A stretch of 33,824 nucleotides of DNA from Methylococcaceae bacterium UBA6146 (GTDB taxonomy: Bacteria; Pseudomonadota; Gammaproteobacteria; Methylococcales; Methylomonadaceae), in contig DIUY01000020.1 in NCBI GenBank assembly GCA_002422395.1, positions 1 through 33,824 on the forward strand, in the 5' to 3' direction. The notes under the pieces are model-generated. The model did no database searches. It worked only from the letters and a program-made list of their open reading frames with translations, and was not told where the DNA came from. Shown piece by piece: positions 24,444 through 32,253 of this stretch. Both the position numbers and the translations under genes were made by a program. Each line of letters starts with the position of its first letter. The first letter of the stretch is position 1.

Positions 24444-26564
24444 ATGACCAAAGCAAACACAGGGGCTCAACCAATCAAGGGCAAACCGGCAAAGTCTGGG
24501 CGGGAAGAAATAGCCGTTTCAATCGGCAACGGCGGAGAGTGGCACCAGACGGCGACCGGCGCTCAGCCGACGTTGACGACGAACCAGGGTTTGCCGATTT
24601 CCGATAATCAAAATTCTCTGAAGGCCAATCCGAAAGGCCCGACGCTGCTGGAAGATTTCATCCTGCGGGAAAAAATCACCCATTTCGACCACGAGCGCAT
24701 TCCTGAACGTATTGTCCACGCTCGGGGTACTGGCGCACATGGATTCTTCGAGCTTACCGAATCCCTGGAAAAATACACGACCGCCAAAGTGCTGACCGAA
24801 GCGGGTGAACAAACGCCGCTGTTCACGCGCATCTCAACCGTCGCAGGCGGGTCAGGTTCTGCCGATACCCCGCGTGATGTTCGCGGCTTCGCCGTCAAGT
24901 TTTACACGAAAGAGGGCAATTGGGATTTGGTCGGCAATAATATCCCTGTGTTCTTTATCCAGGATGCCATCAAATTTCCCGATCTGATTCATGCCGTTAA
25001 AATGGAACCTGACCGTGGTTTTCCTCAGGCAGCGTCGGCGCATGACACCTTCTGGGACTTTATTTCACTGACACCGGAAGCCATGCATATGGTGATGTGG
25101 GTGATGTCGGACCGCACCTTACCGCGCTCGCTACGCATGATCGAAGGCTTCGGTATTCATTCGTTTCGCTTAATCAATGACGCCGGCGAATCGACTTTCG
25201 TGAAATTTCACTGGCGGCCGAAACTCGGTTTACAATCGACTCTCTGGGACGAGGCGGTCAAGATTGCCGGAGCCGATCCCGACTTTCATCGCCGTGATTT
25301 ATTTGAAGCGATTACCGCCGGCGATTTCCCAGAATGGGAATTGGCGGTCCAGCTGTTCTCTCAAGAGGATGCCAATGCCTTCCCGTTTGATCATCTCGAT
25401 GCGACCAAACTGATACCGGAAGAATGGGTACCGTTGCAAGTTATCGGGCGCATGGTGCTCAACCGCTGGCCGGACAATTTTTTTGCGGAGACTGAACAGG
25501 TGGCATTCTGTCCGTCCCACGTCGTGCCCGGCATTGATTTCTCCAACGATCCATTATTGCAGGGGCGTCTGTTTTCGTATCAGGACACGCAGTTATCCCG
25601 TCTGGGTTCGGCGAATTTTCACCAGATACCCGTTAATGCGCCGCAGTGCCCGTTCGCCAATCACCAGCGCGACGGTCATATGCAAATGACACAACCGGCC
25701 GGCCGGGTGGCCTACGAACCGAATACCCTGGCAGCAGATTCCCCGCGCGAGCAACCGGAAACTGGCTTTTACAGCGCGGCATTGGGCGAGACCGGCGTAA
25801 AGGGGAGGATTCGGGCGGAAAGCTTTGCCGACCATTACAGTCAGGCTAGGCAGTTTTATCTCAGCCAATCGGTCTACGAACAGGCGCATATTGCCTCGGC
25901 GTTGGTCTTTGAATTATCGAAAGTCGAGCATCCGCATATCCGTGAAGCGATGGTCGGTCACCTGCGCCATATTGACGAGGATCTTGCCCAACGGGTTGCC
26001 GCCAGTCTGGGTATGAACGAGCCACCACAAGCGCCCGCTACAGCTGTTACAGTTCAGGACTTAGACTTATCCCCTGCGCTGCAACTGATCGGCAAGATGA
26101 AGGACACGCTTGAGGGCCGTGCAGTCGGGATACTGATTGCGGACGGTTCGGACGCGGCCAGTATCGAGGTTGTCAAACAGGCGGTCACTGAAGCCGGCGC
26201 AAACGTGAAAATGATTGCCGCTAAAATCGGCGAAGCGAAACTCGCCGATGGCTCGCTGTTGAAAGTCGACGGGCAATTAGCTGGGACGCCGTCAGTACTG
26301 TTCGACGCGGTGGCCATCATTCTCTCCGACCAAGCCGCCGCGTTATTGGGCAAGGAAGCCGCCGCTATCGATTTCGTACGTGATGCCTTCGGTCATCTGA
26401 AAGCGATTGGCGTTGACAAGGGTGGCGAAGCCTTGCTGAAAATAGCGGGAATCGAACCCGACGCAGGGGTGATTGCCATCGGTACCCTAGATCGCTTTAG
26501 CTTTATTGCCGCAGCCAAGACCCGTCAGTGGGAGCGGGAAGCGAGCGTCAGAACACTCGCTTGA
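24444..26564 (+). CDS. katE: Large-subunit catalase HPII with C-terminal DJ-1-like domain
   Basis: A 706-residue clade 2 catalase, near the 753 residues of E. coli HPII. It splits hydrogen peroxide to water and oxygen in the cytosol. Active-site residues are intact: distal His92 in RIVHARGTGAHGFF, Asn165 in VGNNIPVFFIQD and proximal heme-ligand Tyr379 in RLFSYQDTQLSR. Spacings between them match HPII exactly (73 and 287). Residues 560-700 form the flavodoxin/DJ-1-like domain (GRAVGILIADGSDAASIEVV, LLKIAGIEPDAGVIAIGTLD). GGAG stands 8 bases before the ATG. The extended N-terminus is typical of the large subunit. The copper-storage gene upstream suggests linkage of copper load and peroxide defence. 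Confidence 0.94.
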   Translation: MTKANTGAQPIKGKPAKSGREEIAVSIGNGGEWHQTATGAQPTLTTNQGLPISDNQNSLKANPKGPTLLEDFILREKITHFDHERIPERIVHARGTGAHGFFELTESLEKYTTAKVLTEAGEQTPLFTRISTVAGGSGSADTPRDVRGFAVKFYTKEGNWDLVGNNIPVFFIQDAIKFPDLIHAVKMEPDRGFPQAASAHDTFWDFISLTPEAMHMVMWVMSDRTLPRSLRMIEGFGIHSFRLINDAGESTFVKFHWRPKLGLQSTLWDEAVKIAGADPDFHRRDLFEAITAGDFPEWELAVQLFSQEDANAFPFDHLDATKLIPEEWVPLQVIGRMVLNRWPDNFFAETEQVAFCPSHVVPGIDFSNDPLLQGRLFSYQDTQLSRLGSANFHQIPVNAPQCPFANHQRDGHMQMTQPAGRVAYEPNTLAADSPREQPETGFYSAALGETGVKGRIRAESFADHYSQARQFYLSQSVYEQAHIASALVFELSKVEHPHIREAMVGHLRHIDEDLAQRVAASLGMNEPPQAPATAVTVQDLDLSPALQLIGKMKDTLEGRAVGILIADGSDAASIEVVKQAVTEAGANVKMIAAKIGEAKLADGSLLKVDGQLAGTPSVLFDAVAIILSDQAAALLGKEAAAIDFVRDAFGHLKAIGVDKGGEALLKIAGIEPDAGVIAIGTLDRFSFIAAAKTRQWEREASVRTLA

Positions 26565-26606
26565 TAAGGATACCATTGCTCGTGGGTGTCAACCCCCCCT
26601 TTTAAT

Positions 26607-26637
26607 TTCAGGCGTAATATCATTAATTACGCCTGAA
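26607..26637 (+). terminator. Strong hairpin after katE
   Basis: TTCAGGCGTAAT and ATTACGCCTGAA form a perfect 12-bp stem with a 7-base loop, 40 bases after the katE stop. A short T-run precedes rather than follows it, so termination is likely but not classic. Confidence 0.5.
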
Positions 26638-26709
26638 TTGATAGCGGTGGATTCATAGTATTCACTCTAGATTCCACCAATTTCGGAAACTCATCATCGC
26701 TATGATAGG

Positions 26710-27804
26710 ATGCCGAACCGATTCATTTTCTTAATCTTGTTTACAATGCAAAAAAATACCCCTTATATTCTTTTTCTGACCTTTGTATTGTTAGTAACGC
26801 TGTCATTTTTCCTATTGATTAAAGATTATTTGTTAGCCTGTTTTTGGGCCATCATTCTGGCAGTCGTTTTTGATCCTGTTTATCAGCGGATTAGGCAATA
26901 TTTTAAAAATTCGGAAATACTGCCGTTGCTTTTAACCATGATGATGATTATTCTGGTTTTTGTTATCCCTTTGCTGACCATCACTTTGATGATTACCGAG
27001 GAAAGTACAAGCCTTTATCAAAAAATTCAAGGCGGGGAAATTAATCCCCAAATTTATTTTCAAGAAACTATCGCGCTGCTTTTGCCAACATTCAATAAGT
27101 TTTCACATATGGAAGCATTAAGCGTTGACCAGATAAGCGCTGCAGCAGGGAATGCCTTTGCACAAGCCATAAAATATGTCGCCCAACAAGTCCCCGCATT
27201 GACCCAGAACCTGTTAAATCTGATCGTTCAATTTGCCTTAACTTTCTACATTCTGTTTTTTCTATTGCGGGATGGTCATCAATTGATAAGAAAACTCATC
27301 TCTCTAATCCCTATAGGTGACGGAATTGAAAAAGAATTATTTGCGCGATTCACCAGCGTAGCTAGGGCGACTGTTAAAGGCGGATTAATCGTTGCAGTGG
27401 TTCAAGGCAGTATGGGGGGCTTTTTATTTTGGTTTGTCGGCATTCCCGCCGCATTTTTATGGGGTATGTTAATGACGGTTTTATCTTTATTACCGATAGG
27501 CAGCACACTGATTTGGGCCCCCGCTGCGCTCATTTTATTTTTACAAGGTCATACATTAAATGCGGTTATCGTTTTGGTAGTCGGTATTTTTTTCATCAGT
27601 ATGATTGATAATTTTCTGCGCCCAAAGCTAGTAGGTAAAGACAGTAAAATGTCGGATTATCTGGTACTGGTATCCACTTTGGGCGGATTAGCCTGGTTTT
27701 CCTTAACAGGATTTGTTCTAGGCCCCATTATTGCGGCTTTATTCATTACCTGTTGGGACTTAATGGGTCAAGAAAGCCAGGCAAGTAAACGAAAAATAAC
27801 TTAA
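26710..27804 (+). CDS. AI-2E/PerM family permease
   Basis: A 364-residue membrane protein with about eight helices in the AI-2E transporter arrangement: two pairs at the N-terminus, a cytosolic/amphipathic segment (residues 85-170), then TFYILFFLLRDG, GGLIVAVVQGSMGGFLFWFV, FVGIPAAFLWGMLMTVLSLL, PIGSTLIWAPAALILFLQG and FLRPKLVGKDSKMSDYLVLV, the last being the most conserved family stretch. Members export small molecules or exchange Na+/H+; the substrate is not predictable. The start at 26710 has AGG before it; the ATG at 26746 (MQKNTPYILF) is an alternative. Its stop overlaps that of the convergent CDF gene by three bases. Confidence 0.85.
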   Translation: MPNRFIFLILFTMQKNTPYILFLTFVLLVTLSFFLLIKDYLLACFWAIILAVVFDPVYQRIRQYFKNSEILPLLLTMMMIILVFVIPLLTITLMITEESTSLYQKIQGGEINPQIYFQETIALLLPTFNKFSHMEALSVDQISAAAGNAFAQAIKYVAQQVPALTQNLLNLIVQFALTFYILFFLLRDGHQLIRKLISLIPIGDGIEKELFARFTSVARATVKGGLIVAVVQGSMGGFLFWFVGIPAAFLWGMLMTVLSLLPIGSTLIWAPAALILFLQGHTLNAVIVLVVGIFFISMIDNFLRPKLVGKDSKMSDYLVLVSTLGGLAWFSLTGFVLGPIIAALFITCWDLMGQESQASKRKIT

Positions 27805-28703
27805 TCAGCGTTATCAATCTCAAAGAATATCCATTTAACCCGCGCATGTGTTTGCTTTATTTGCCGTTCCATTGCATTAATTTCATTCACCGCATTCACA
27901 ACGGCCATATCGGGTTGGAGTTCGGCTTTAATGGTAACCATGACATTATTGCCATGATTGATCGCCCACACATTCAGTACCTGTAGCACAAAGGGCTGGC
28001 TCTCCAGATAGTGCTGTACGTCATCACTAATATCTTCAGCCGCCTCACCGAGCAGTAAGGAATGCACTTCTGTACCCACCACAACGGCAACCGTAATCAA
28101 TAAAACGCCGATTAAAATCGAACCTGCCGCATCATAGGCGGTATTGCCGGTAATCATTGTCAAAGCTAGCATTACCAGCGCAATCCCAAGTCCTGCCAAG
28201 GCTGCCATATCTTCACCGGTAACCACCATCAATTCGCTGGACTGGGTCTCTTTAAACCATTGCCACAACGAGCGCGCGCCTTTCTCTGCTTGAATTACCG
28301 CCAGCGCTTTTTTTAAAGAAAAATATTCTAAACCTAAGGCAATCAGCAAGACGAGCAATGCAACACCTTCATTTTCCACGGTATGCGGGTGCATATATCG
28401 CAACCAGCCTTCATAAATGGAAAAGACGCCGCCCACAGAAAACAAGATGAAAGCCACCATCATGGACCAGATATAAGATTCCCGCCCGAAGCCCATGGGA
28501 TGTTTGCGGGTCGCTTCTTTTTCAGACCGCTTCATACCGATTAGCAGTAAAACCTGGTTTCCACAATCGGCATACGAGTGAATCGCTTCGGCTAATAGGG
28601 AGCCGGAACCTGTCCAGAATGCGGCAAAAGTTTTTGCTGCCGCAATACCCAAATTAGCGGCAAATGCATAAAAAATAGCGATGGATGGGTTGGAAGATGA
28701 CAT
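27801..28703 (-). CDS. Cation diffusion facilitator family transporter (ZnT9-like)
   Basis: A 300-residue protein with six hydrophobic helices. SGSLLAEAIHSYADCGNQVL carries the helix 2 metal residues (HxxxD), RKHPMGFGRESYIWSMMVAF is the typical loop of this branch, and GEDMAALAGLGIAL gives the helix 5 site (ExxxD rather than HxxxD), as in the ZnT9-like group. The C-terminal 80 residues form a small cytosolic ferredoxin-like domain. It should export a divalent metal in exchange for protons; the metal is uncertain. It is tail-to-tail with the AI-2E permease. Confidence 0.85.
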   Translation of the reverse strand: MSSSNPSIAIFYAFAANLGIAAAKTFAAFWTGSGSLLAEAIHSYADCGNQVLLLIGMKRSEKEATRKHPMGFGRESYIWSMMVAFILFSVGGVFSIYEGWLRYMHPHTVENEGVALLVLLIALGLEYFSLKKALAVIQAEKGARSLWQWFKETQSSELMVVTGEDMAALAGLGIALVMLALTMITGNTAYDAAGSILIGVLLITVAVVVGTEVHSLLLGEAAEDISDDVQHYLESQPFVLQVLNVWAINHGNNVMVTIKAELQPDMAVVNAVNEINAMERQIKQTHARVKWIFFEIDNAD

Positions 28704-28813
28704 GGATGATTTCCACTCAGTTAAGTTGGAATAAAATTTGCCCGCGATAAGTTTAAAGTAAATGAGGGAGCGTTATCAAGAATAGAGAATCATCGAAAAT
28801 TTTTAACTTGGAA

Positions 28814-28839
28814 TGTACTAGCTCAGACTTGATCTGACA
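28814..28839. repeat. Terminal inverted repeat of an IS481-type element
   Basis: TGTACTAGCTCAGACTTGAT-CTGACA lies 29 bases beyond the stop of the transposase tail at 28868. It matches the repeat at 364-389 and gives the outer end of this element. The 28704-28813 stretch before it holds nothing I can support. Confidence 0.6.
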
Positions 28840-28867
28840 GTTACCAGTTTTGAGGGTGTCTGCCATA

Positions 28868-28951
28868 TTAGATTGGGTTCAGACTTTTCTGGCGCCAAAT
28901 CTGTTTCCCATCCGGCAAAGTGTCCATTGGCGTCCGGCCATTGCACATTGA
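28868..28951 (-). pseudogene. IS481-family transposase, C-terminal tail
   Basis: The minus strand reads CNGRTPMDTLPDGKQIWRQK then SLNPI and a stop. TPMDTLxDGKxIWxEK is the usual C-terminus of IS481-type transposases. The remaining gene is missing: the IS3-family element begins at 28952 and the sequence beyond its far end is unrelated, so the IS481 gene was cut by the insertion and a following deletion or recombination. Confidence 0.65.
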
Positions 28952-28978
28952 TGTGTCAACACTTTCCCGGACACATGG

Positions 28979-29809
28979 TTAAGCAGCCATTTGCTGCAAT
29001 TCGTAGTCTACAGGCGACACACACCATTGGCTGAATGCCGCCGCTCCCTGTTGTAAAAAGACCCCAATATATTCAAACACAGCCTGTTTTGCCGTAGAAC
29101 GGGTTTGATAAGTCTCATGGTGTGTCAGTTCGGTTTTGAGCGTATGGAAGAAGCTTTCTGATACGGCATTATCCCGGCAATTGCCCTTACGGCCCATACT
29201 CCGGCTGATACTGTGTTGCCTTAACAGCGCACGGTGGCTTTCCGAAGCATATTGGCTGCCCCGATCAGTATGCCACAACAAACCTTTGTCGGGTTTACGC
29301 TTCCAAATAGCCATTGACAGGGCATCGTTGACGAGCTGGGCGCGCATATGTTCCGCCATTGACCAACCGGCCACTTGCCGTGAACACAGGTCAATCACGA
29401 CAGCCAAACACAACCGGCCTTCTTGGGTGTGAATATAGGTAATATCGCCAACATAGACCTGATCGGGTTGGCCCACATTAAAGCCACGATCCAGAAGGTT
29501 CGGTGATATAGGCTTGTCATGTTTGGAACCGGTGGCCGCTTTAAGCTTACGCTTGGTTTTGCACGCCAAATTTTCCTGATCCATCAATCGACTGGTTCGG
29601 CGACGGCTGACGGTGCGCCGCTGATCGAATAACGCCTTCTTGATACGCCGGGCGCCGTAAGTGGCCCGGCTCTTCCTAAAGGGGCTATGGATAATAGGTG
29701 CCAGTCCGACATCCTCCTTTTCTGTCGCTGTTTGAGGGCGTTGTAGCCAGGCGTAATAGGCGCTACGCGAGACCTGCACTTGTGCCCCTGAGGGTATAAA
29801 ACGGCACAT
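28979..29809 (-). pseudogene. IS3-family OrfB transposase (DDE core), altered
   Basis: A 276-codon frame. All three catalytic residues are readable: Asp in YVGDITYIHT, Asp in WHTDRGSQYAS and Glu in DNAVSESFFHTLKTEL. Two features show decay. An 18-bp micro-insert adds six residues after MCRF (reading IPSGAQVQVSRSAYYAW, where MCRFMQVSRSAYYAW would be expected). Near the C-terminus LQQGAAAFSQWC replaces the usual YNRERRHSANG through two compensating indels (about 29021-29060). Upstream, the orfA/orfB overlap needed for the fused transposase is destroyed by insertions. Probably inactive, though the frame itself remains open. Confidence 0.7.
29779..29796. repeat. Micro-insert copy 4 (in frame, in IS3 orfB)
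   Basis: CTTGTGCCCCTGAGGGTA, 18 bp. Its removal restores MCRFMQVSRSAYYAW in orfB. Confidence 0.6.
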
Positions 29810-29860
29810 CGAATCGACAGGGAATTCAGGCGTATGTTGCTTAATCCGGGCGCACTTTTC

Positions 29861-29906
29861 GGCAACCGCTCCTGCGTTGCCCTACCTCCTGCATCCGTGC
29901 GGTCGA
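29861..29906. repeat. 46-bp double-hairpin repeat, copy 1
   Basis: It starts GGCAACCGCTCCTGCGTTGC and ends GCATCCGTGCGGTCGA. It matches 33054-33101 with one gap and two or three changes. GGCAAC/GTTGCC gives hairpin one; CTGCAT..GTGCGG is a weaker hairpin two. Its removal restores an OrfA C-terminus followed by EKCARIKQHT. On the minus strand it carries AGGAGG. Confidence 0.7.
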
Positions 29907-29924
29907 CCGTTGCCCCTTGGCAAA

Positions 29925-29947
29925 GCCTGTCCTGAGCGAGTCGAAGG
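29925..29947. repeat. 23-bp REP-like insert in the IS3 orfA/orfB junction
   Basis: GCCTGTCCTGAGCGAGTCGA-AGG breaks the expected KKAAAY-FAKxQR reading. It is related to the inner arms of the repeats at 3346-3492 and 13087-13247 (CTTCGACAAGCTCAGCACGG). Confidence 0.55.
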
Positions 29948-29965
29948 GTACGCTGCCGCCTTTTT

Positions 29966-29982
29966 TACCCGCAGGGCACAAG
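29966..29982. repeat. Micro-insert copy 5 (in IS3 orfA tail)
   Basis: TACCCGCAGGGCACAAG, 17 bp, lies between RDLL and KKAAAY codons of the orfA tail. Its removal restores GAT TTA TTA AAA AAG exactly. Confidence 0.6.
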
Positions 29983-30002
29983 TAATAAATCACGCCCCTC
30001 CA

Positions 30003-30239
30003 TCAATCGGGCATTTTCTTTCTTGAGGCGCTTGTGTCGTCGTATAAATGTTCGTCAGTACGGAAGGTTTTATCCCGCTCAAGCGGCCGGCTGTATTTAT
30101 TGATCCAGGTATGCAGGGTGTTTTCGTTAACACCTAGCTCTCTGGCGGTTTGGGCAATGGGCTTATCGCTTTCATTGGCCAGCTTGACGGCTGGCCCTCT
30201 AAATTCGGCGCTATAGGTTTTGGCTTTTTCTTGGCTCAT
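30003..30239 (-). pseudogene. IS3-family OrfA, frameshifted
   Basis: MSQEKAKTYSAEFRGPAVKL followed by ANESDKPIAQTARELGVNEN is a typical IS3-family HTH protein with the LHTWINKYSRP recognition region. After DEHLYDD the frame goes astray (TSASRKKMPD, stop); one base change in length restores KRLKKENARLMEGRDLL in the neighbouring frame. The leucine-zipper-like tail is therefore lost, and three further inserts lie downstream. Inactive. Confidence 0.75.
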
Positions 30240-30435
30240 ATTAGGGCCGCACTCTTTTCACAATATTTTAAAGGGTGTGTCCGGTTTAGTGTAGCCACAT
30301 CATGGCTAGTGCTACCAACACTACCACGGCGCGACTGACGGCCTTTCTCAAACTTTGTACGCGTGGCTTGCCGTCAATGCGAAAAACTCTATCTGTCTTT
30401 CCCGCATTGGTCAATAGCCGCCTTATGGTGGTTGT

Positions 30436-31528
30436 GTGCCTTTATCTCAAAATGTCATAAGCGATAACAAAAAACCGTCTTCCGTCGCCGCACCCGTTGC
30501 GGTCGTTTCTGCCCAAAAAAGCGGTATTTTTTCGCCCGCCCCGTTCCTTAAGCCGCTTTTTTGTCCTGATTGCCGCCCCGGTGTTGGGGGCGTAGCCCTA
30601 GACTTGATTAATGGACACTTAACGGAACTGTCCCTTTCCCTCTCTTCCCCCTCCTTTGTTCCTGTTAAACGTGGGCTTCCGCCTGAACGTGAGCCTAAGG
30701 GCTGGTTTTGCCGTCCTGGGCATAATCCCCATAAACCTTTTCATTATGTGGCTAAAGTTCAAGCGTTTGAATCCGGCGGTTACGAGGTCACGCTTTTAAG
30801 GTCTGACCTTAACCGTATTGCCGGTTGTATGGATGCGCCGCGTCTTTCGGGTAGGCGCGTTCAGGGTGAGCAGGACGGGAATAATATTGTTTCATCTATT
30901 AACCGCTCCAAGCGGCGTATGCGCCACCTTGTCAAGTCGATGGGCTGTGACCGTATGCTTAATGCTTACCTTGACTAGGCGGGAAAAAGACCCTGCGGCC
31001 TTTTGGACGGTTCAGGATTGGGCTTCCGCTTGGGATAGGTTCAGTCGGCTTTGCAAGCGTATGGGGGGTTCTCTGGTTTATGTCGCCGTCCTCGAACGCC
31101 ACAAGAAAGGCAATTTTCACTTACACGCCGCCATTGCGGGGCGTATCAATGTCAAGCATATCCGTAAAATCTGGTTGGCTTGCTGTGGTGGCGGCAAGGG
31201 CTGCGGCAATGTCGATGTCGCCATGCGCCAAGGGCTTACCGTTCATAAGCGTAGGGCTGGGCTTGCCAAGTATGTCAGTAAATATGTCGCCAAACAGCTT
31301 GGGCAGACTGAGTTTAACAAAAAGCGTTATTGGTCGTCCCGCCATAAATTGCCGGATGTTGAGCGTTATATCCTTTCGGCTGATGACGCCAAGGCCGCTT
31401 TGTTTGAGCTGTCCGTTTTCTTGTCTTTGGACTATTCCGCGTTGGCCGCTTCCGTTTTCACGTTTAAGCAGGAAACCTGCGCTTGGTTTTCTTTTGATGA
31501 GCGGCTGGCCGCGCCGCCCCCTTTTTGA
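30436..31528 (+). pseudogene. Inovirus-like rolling-circle replication initiator, frameshifted
   Basis: Two overlapping frames join into a protein of about 360 residues. The first (from about 30436, GTG start uncertain) ends with INRSKRRMRHLVKSMGCDRM; the second continues LTLTRREKDPAAF, YVAVLERHKKGNFHLHAAIA (HLH, the metal-binding HUH motif) and GLAKYVSKYVAKQ (the nicking-tyrosine motif). This is the layout of replication endonucleases of filamentous phages and related ssDNA elements, which nick the double-strand origin. The frame is broken by a 7-bp tandem duplication, ATGCTTA twice at 30955-30968; removing one copy restores RMLTLTRRE. No capsid or secretion genes are present. Confidence 0.75.
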
Positions 31529-31535
31529 TGTGTTG

Positions 31536-31557
31536 TTTAACGTTACGTGACGTTAAA
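31536..31557. repeat. Perfect inverted repeat after rep
   Basis: TTTAACGT-TACGTG-ACGTTAAA is an 8-bp perfect stem with a 6-base centre, 8 bases after the rep stop. A TAACGTTACGGTAA motif recurs near 32130. It could be a binding or nicking site for the Rep protein, or a terminator. Confidence 0.4.
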
Positions 31558-31605
31558 GTGTTTTTGGTTGCTTGTTTATTTTTTTAACTTAATCGAGGTG
31601 TTTTT

Positions 31606-31848
31606 ATGAGGCTAGGCTATGTGATTGCTAACGGTAACGCTGAGTATTTGGCGGGCTGTTCGGCTTCTGAAGGTGTGCCCTTGGGTTCCCCTGAATTTTT
31701 CCTTTGGACAAAAGACCCCGCTTTGGCGGTCATCTTTTCTAAGCGTATGGTTCGTTCATTGCTCCGGTTGATTCGGAAGTCTTACTTCCAGCCTTTGTGG
31801 GCTATGCAACTGTTTGAAACTGAGCAATTTGTTTTTGTCGGCACATAA
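31606..31848 (+). CDS. Small hypothetical protein next to rep
   Basis: An 80-residue frame starting MRLGYVIANGNAEYLAGCSA with an excellent ribosome binding site (GAGGTG, 5 bases before the ATG) and the same strand and base usage as rep. I do not recognise it. The N-terminus is mixed, a basic helix lies around residues 45-60 (SKRMVRSLLRLIRKSYFQPL), and it ends LFETEQFVFVGT. The position after the replication gene is where filamentous phages keep a small ssDNA-binding or regulatory protein, but nothing in the sequence proves that. Confidence 0.55.
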   Translation: MRLGYVIANGNAEYLAGCSASEGVPLGSPEFFLWTKDPALAVIFSKRMVRSLLRLIRKSYFQPLWAMQLFETEQFVFVGT

Positions 31849-31898
31849 GACCGCAACCGTCCGGCGTGGCTGTCGGATACCCCGCCATCCCGTTTGAG

Positions 31899-31965
31899 GC
31901 CTTCCTGCACTTTGCCGCGTGTGCGGGGAGGTACGACGCGGTAGCGCGGCAAAGTGCAGGAAGGC
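31899..31965. other. Large perfect hairpin (21-bp stem) in the inovirus-like region
   Basis: The 21 bases from 31899 (GCCTTCCTGCACTTTGCCGC-G) are the exact reverse complement of 31945-31965, enclosing 25 bases rich in CG. It lies in the non-coding stretch (31849-32278) after the small ORF. Filamentous phages carry a long imperfect hairpin as packaging signal and a nearby origin stem-loop in their intergenic region, so this is a good candidate for either. There is no T-run, so a simple terminator is less likely. Confidence 0.6.
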
Positions 31966-32157
31966 TCGTTGTCCTTTATAGGTATTGGATAGCAAGAATA
32001 AGGGGGTGCTTGACTTTAGGGGAAAAGCCCGTGTTAGGCTACGGCGCTAGCACCACCACGCCCGATGCCTGACCGTCCCCGTTCTCCTTAGCGCACCTGC
32101 CCAACGGTTGCCGGTGCTTGACAACATTTTCACCTAACGTTACGGTAAGGGGCGCGC

Positions 32158-32253
32158 CGCTAACGAAAGCCAAGCGAAGCAGCCAAACCTTGATAAAAAC
32201 AGAACTTTAAAATCGCCAACAGGCGGCACGTCACTTTGACCGGCTTGTTGGGC
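32158..32253 (+). repeat. attC-like site B
   Basis: It starts with CGCTAAC (weak RYYYAAC box), and ends TTTGACCGGCTTGTTGGGC with a good GTTRRRY box. The part from 32183 (CCAAACCTTGATAAAAAC) to the end aligns to site C read on the minus strand and, more weakly, to site A. It lies 26 bases before the IS256-family element. Confidence 0.4.

Larger units (their letters stand above)
28952..30299 (-). mobile_element. IS3-family insertion sequence, degenerate
   Basis: The ends form 24-bp inverted repeats: TGTGTCAACACTTTCCCGGA-CACA at 28952-28975 and, read inward from 30299, TGTGGCTACACTAAACCGGA-CACA. Both orfA and orfB lie between them on the minus strand. Four small repeat insertions (29779, 29861, 29925, 29966) crowd into the orfA/orfB junction. 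No target duplication is obvious at the borders. Confidence 0.75.

Noticed and set aside
32215..32252. CCAACA/TTGTTGG stem as a simple terminator
   Set aside because: No T-run follows, and the stretch is better explained as the 3' half of attC-like site B.
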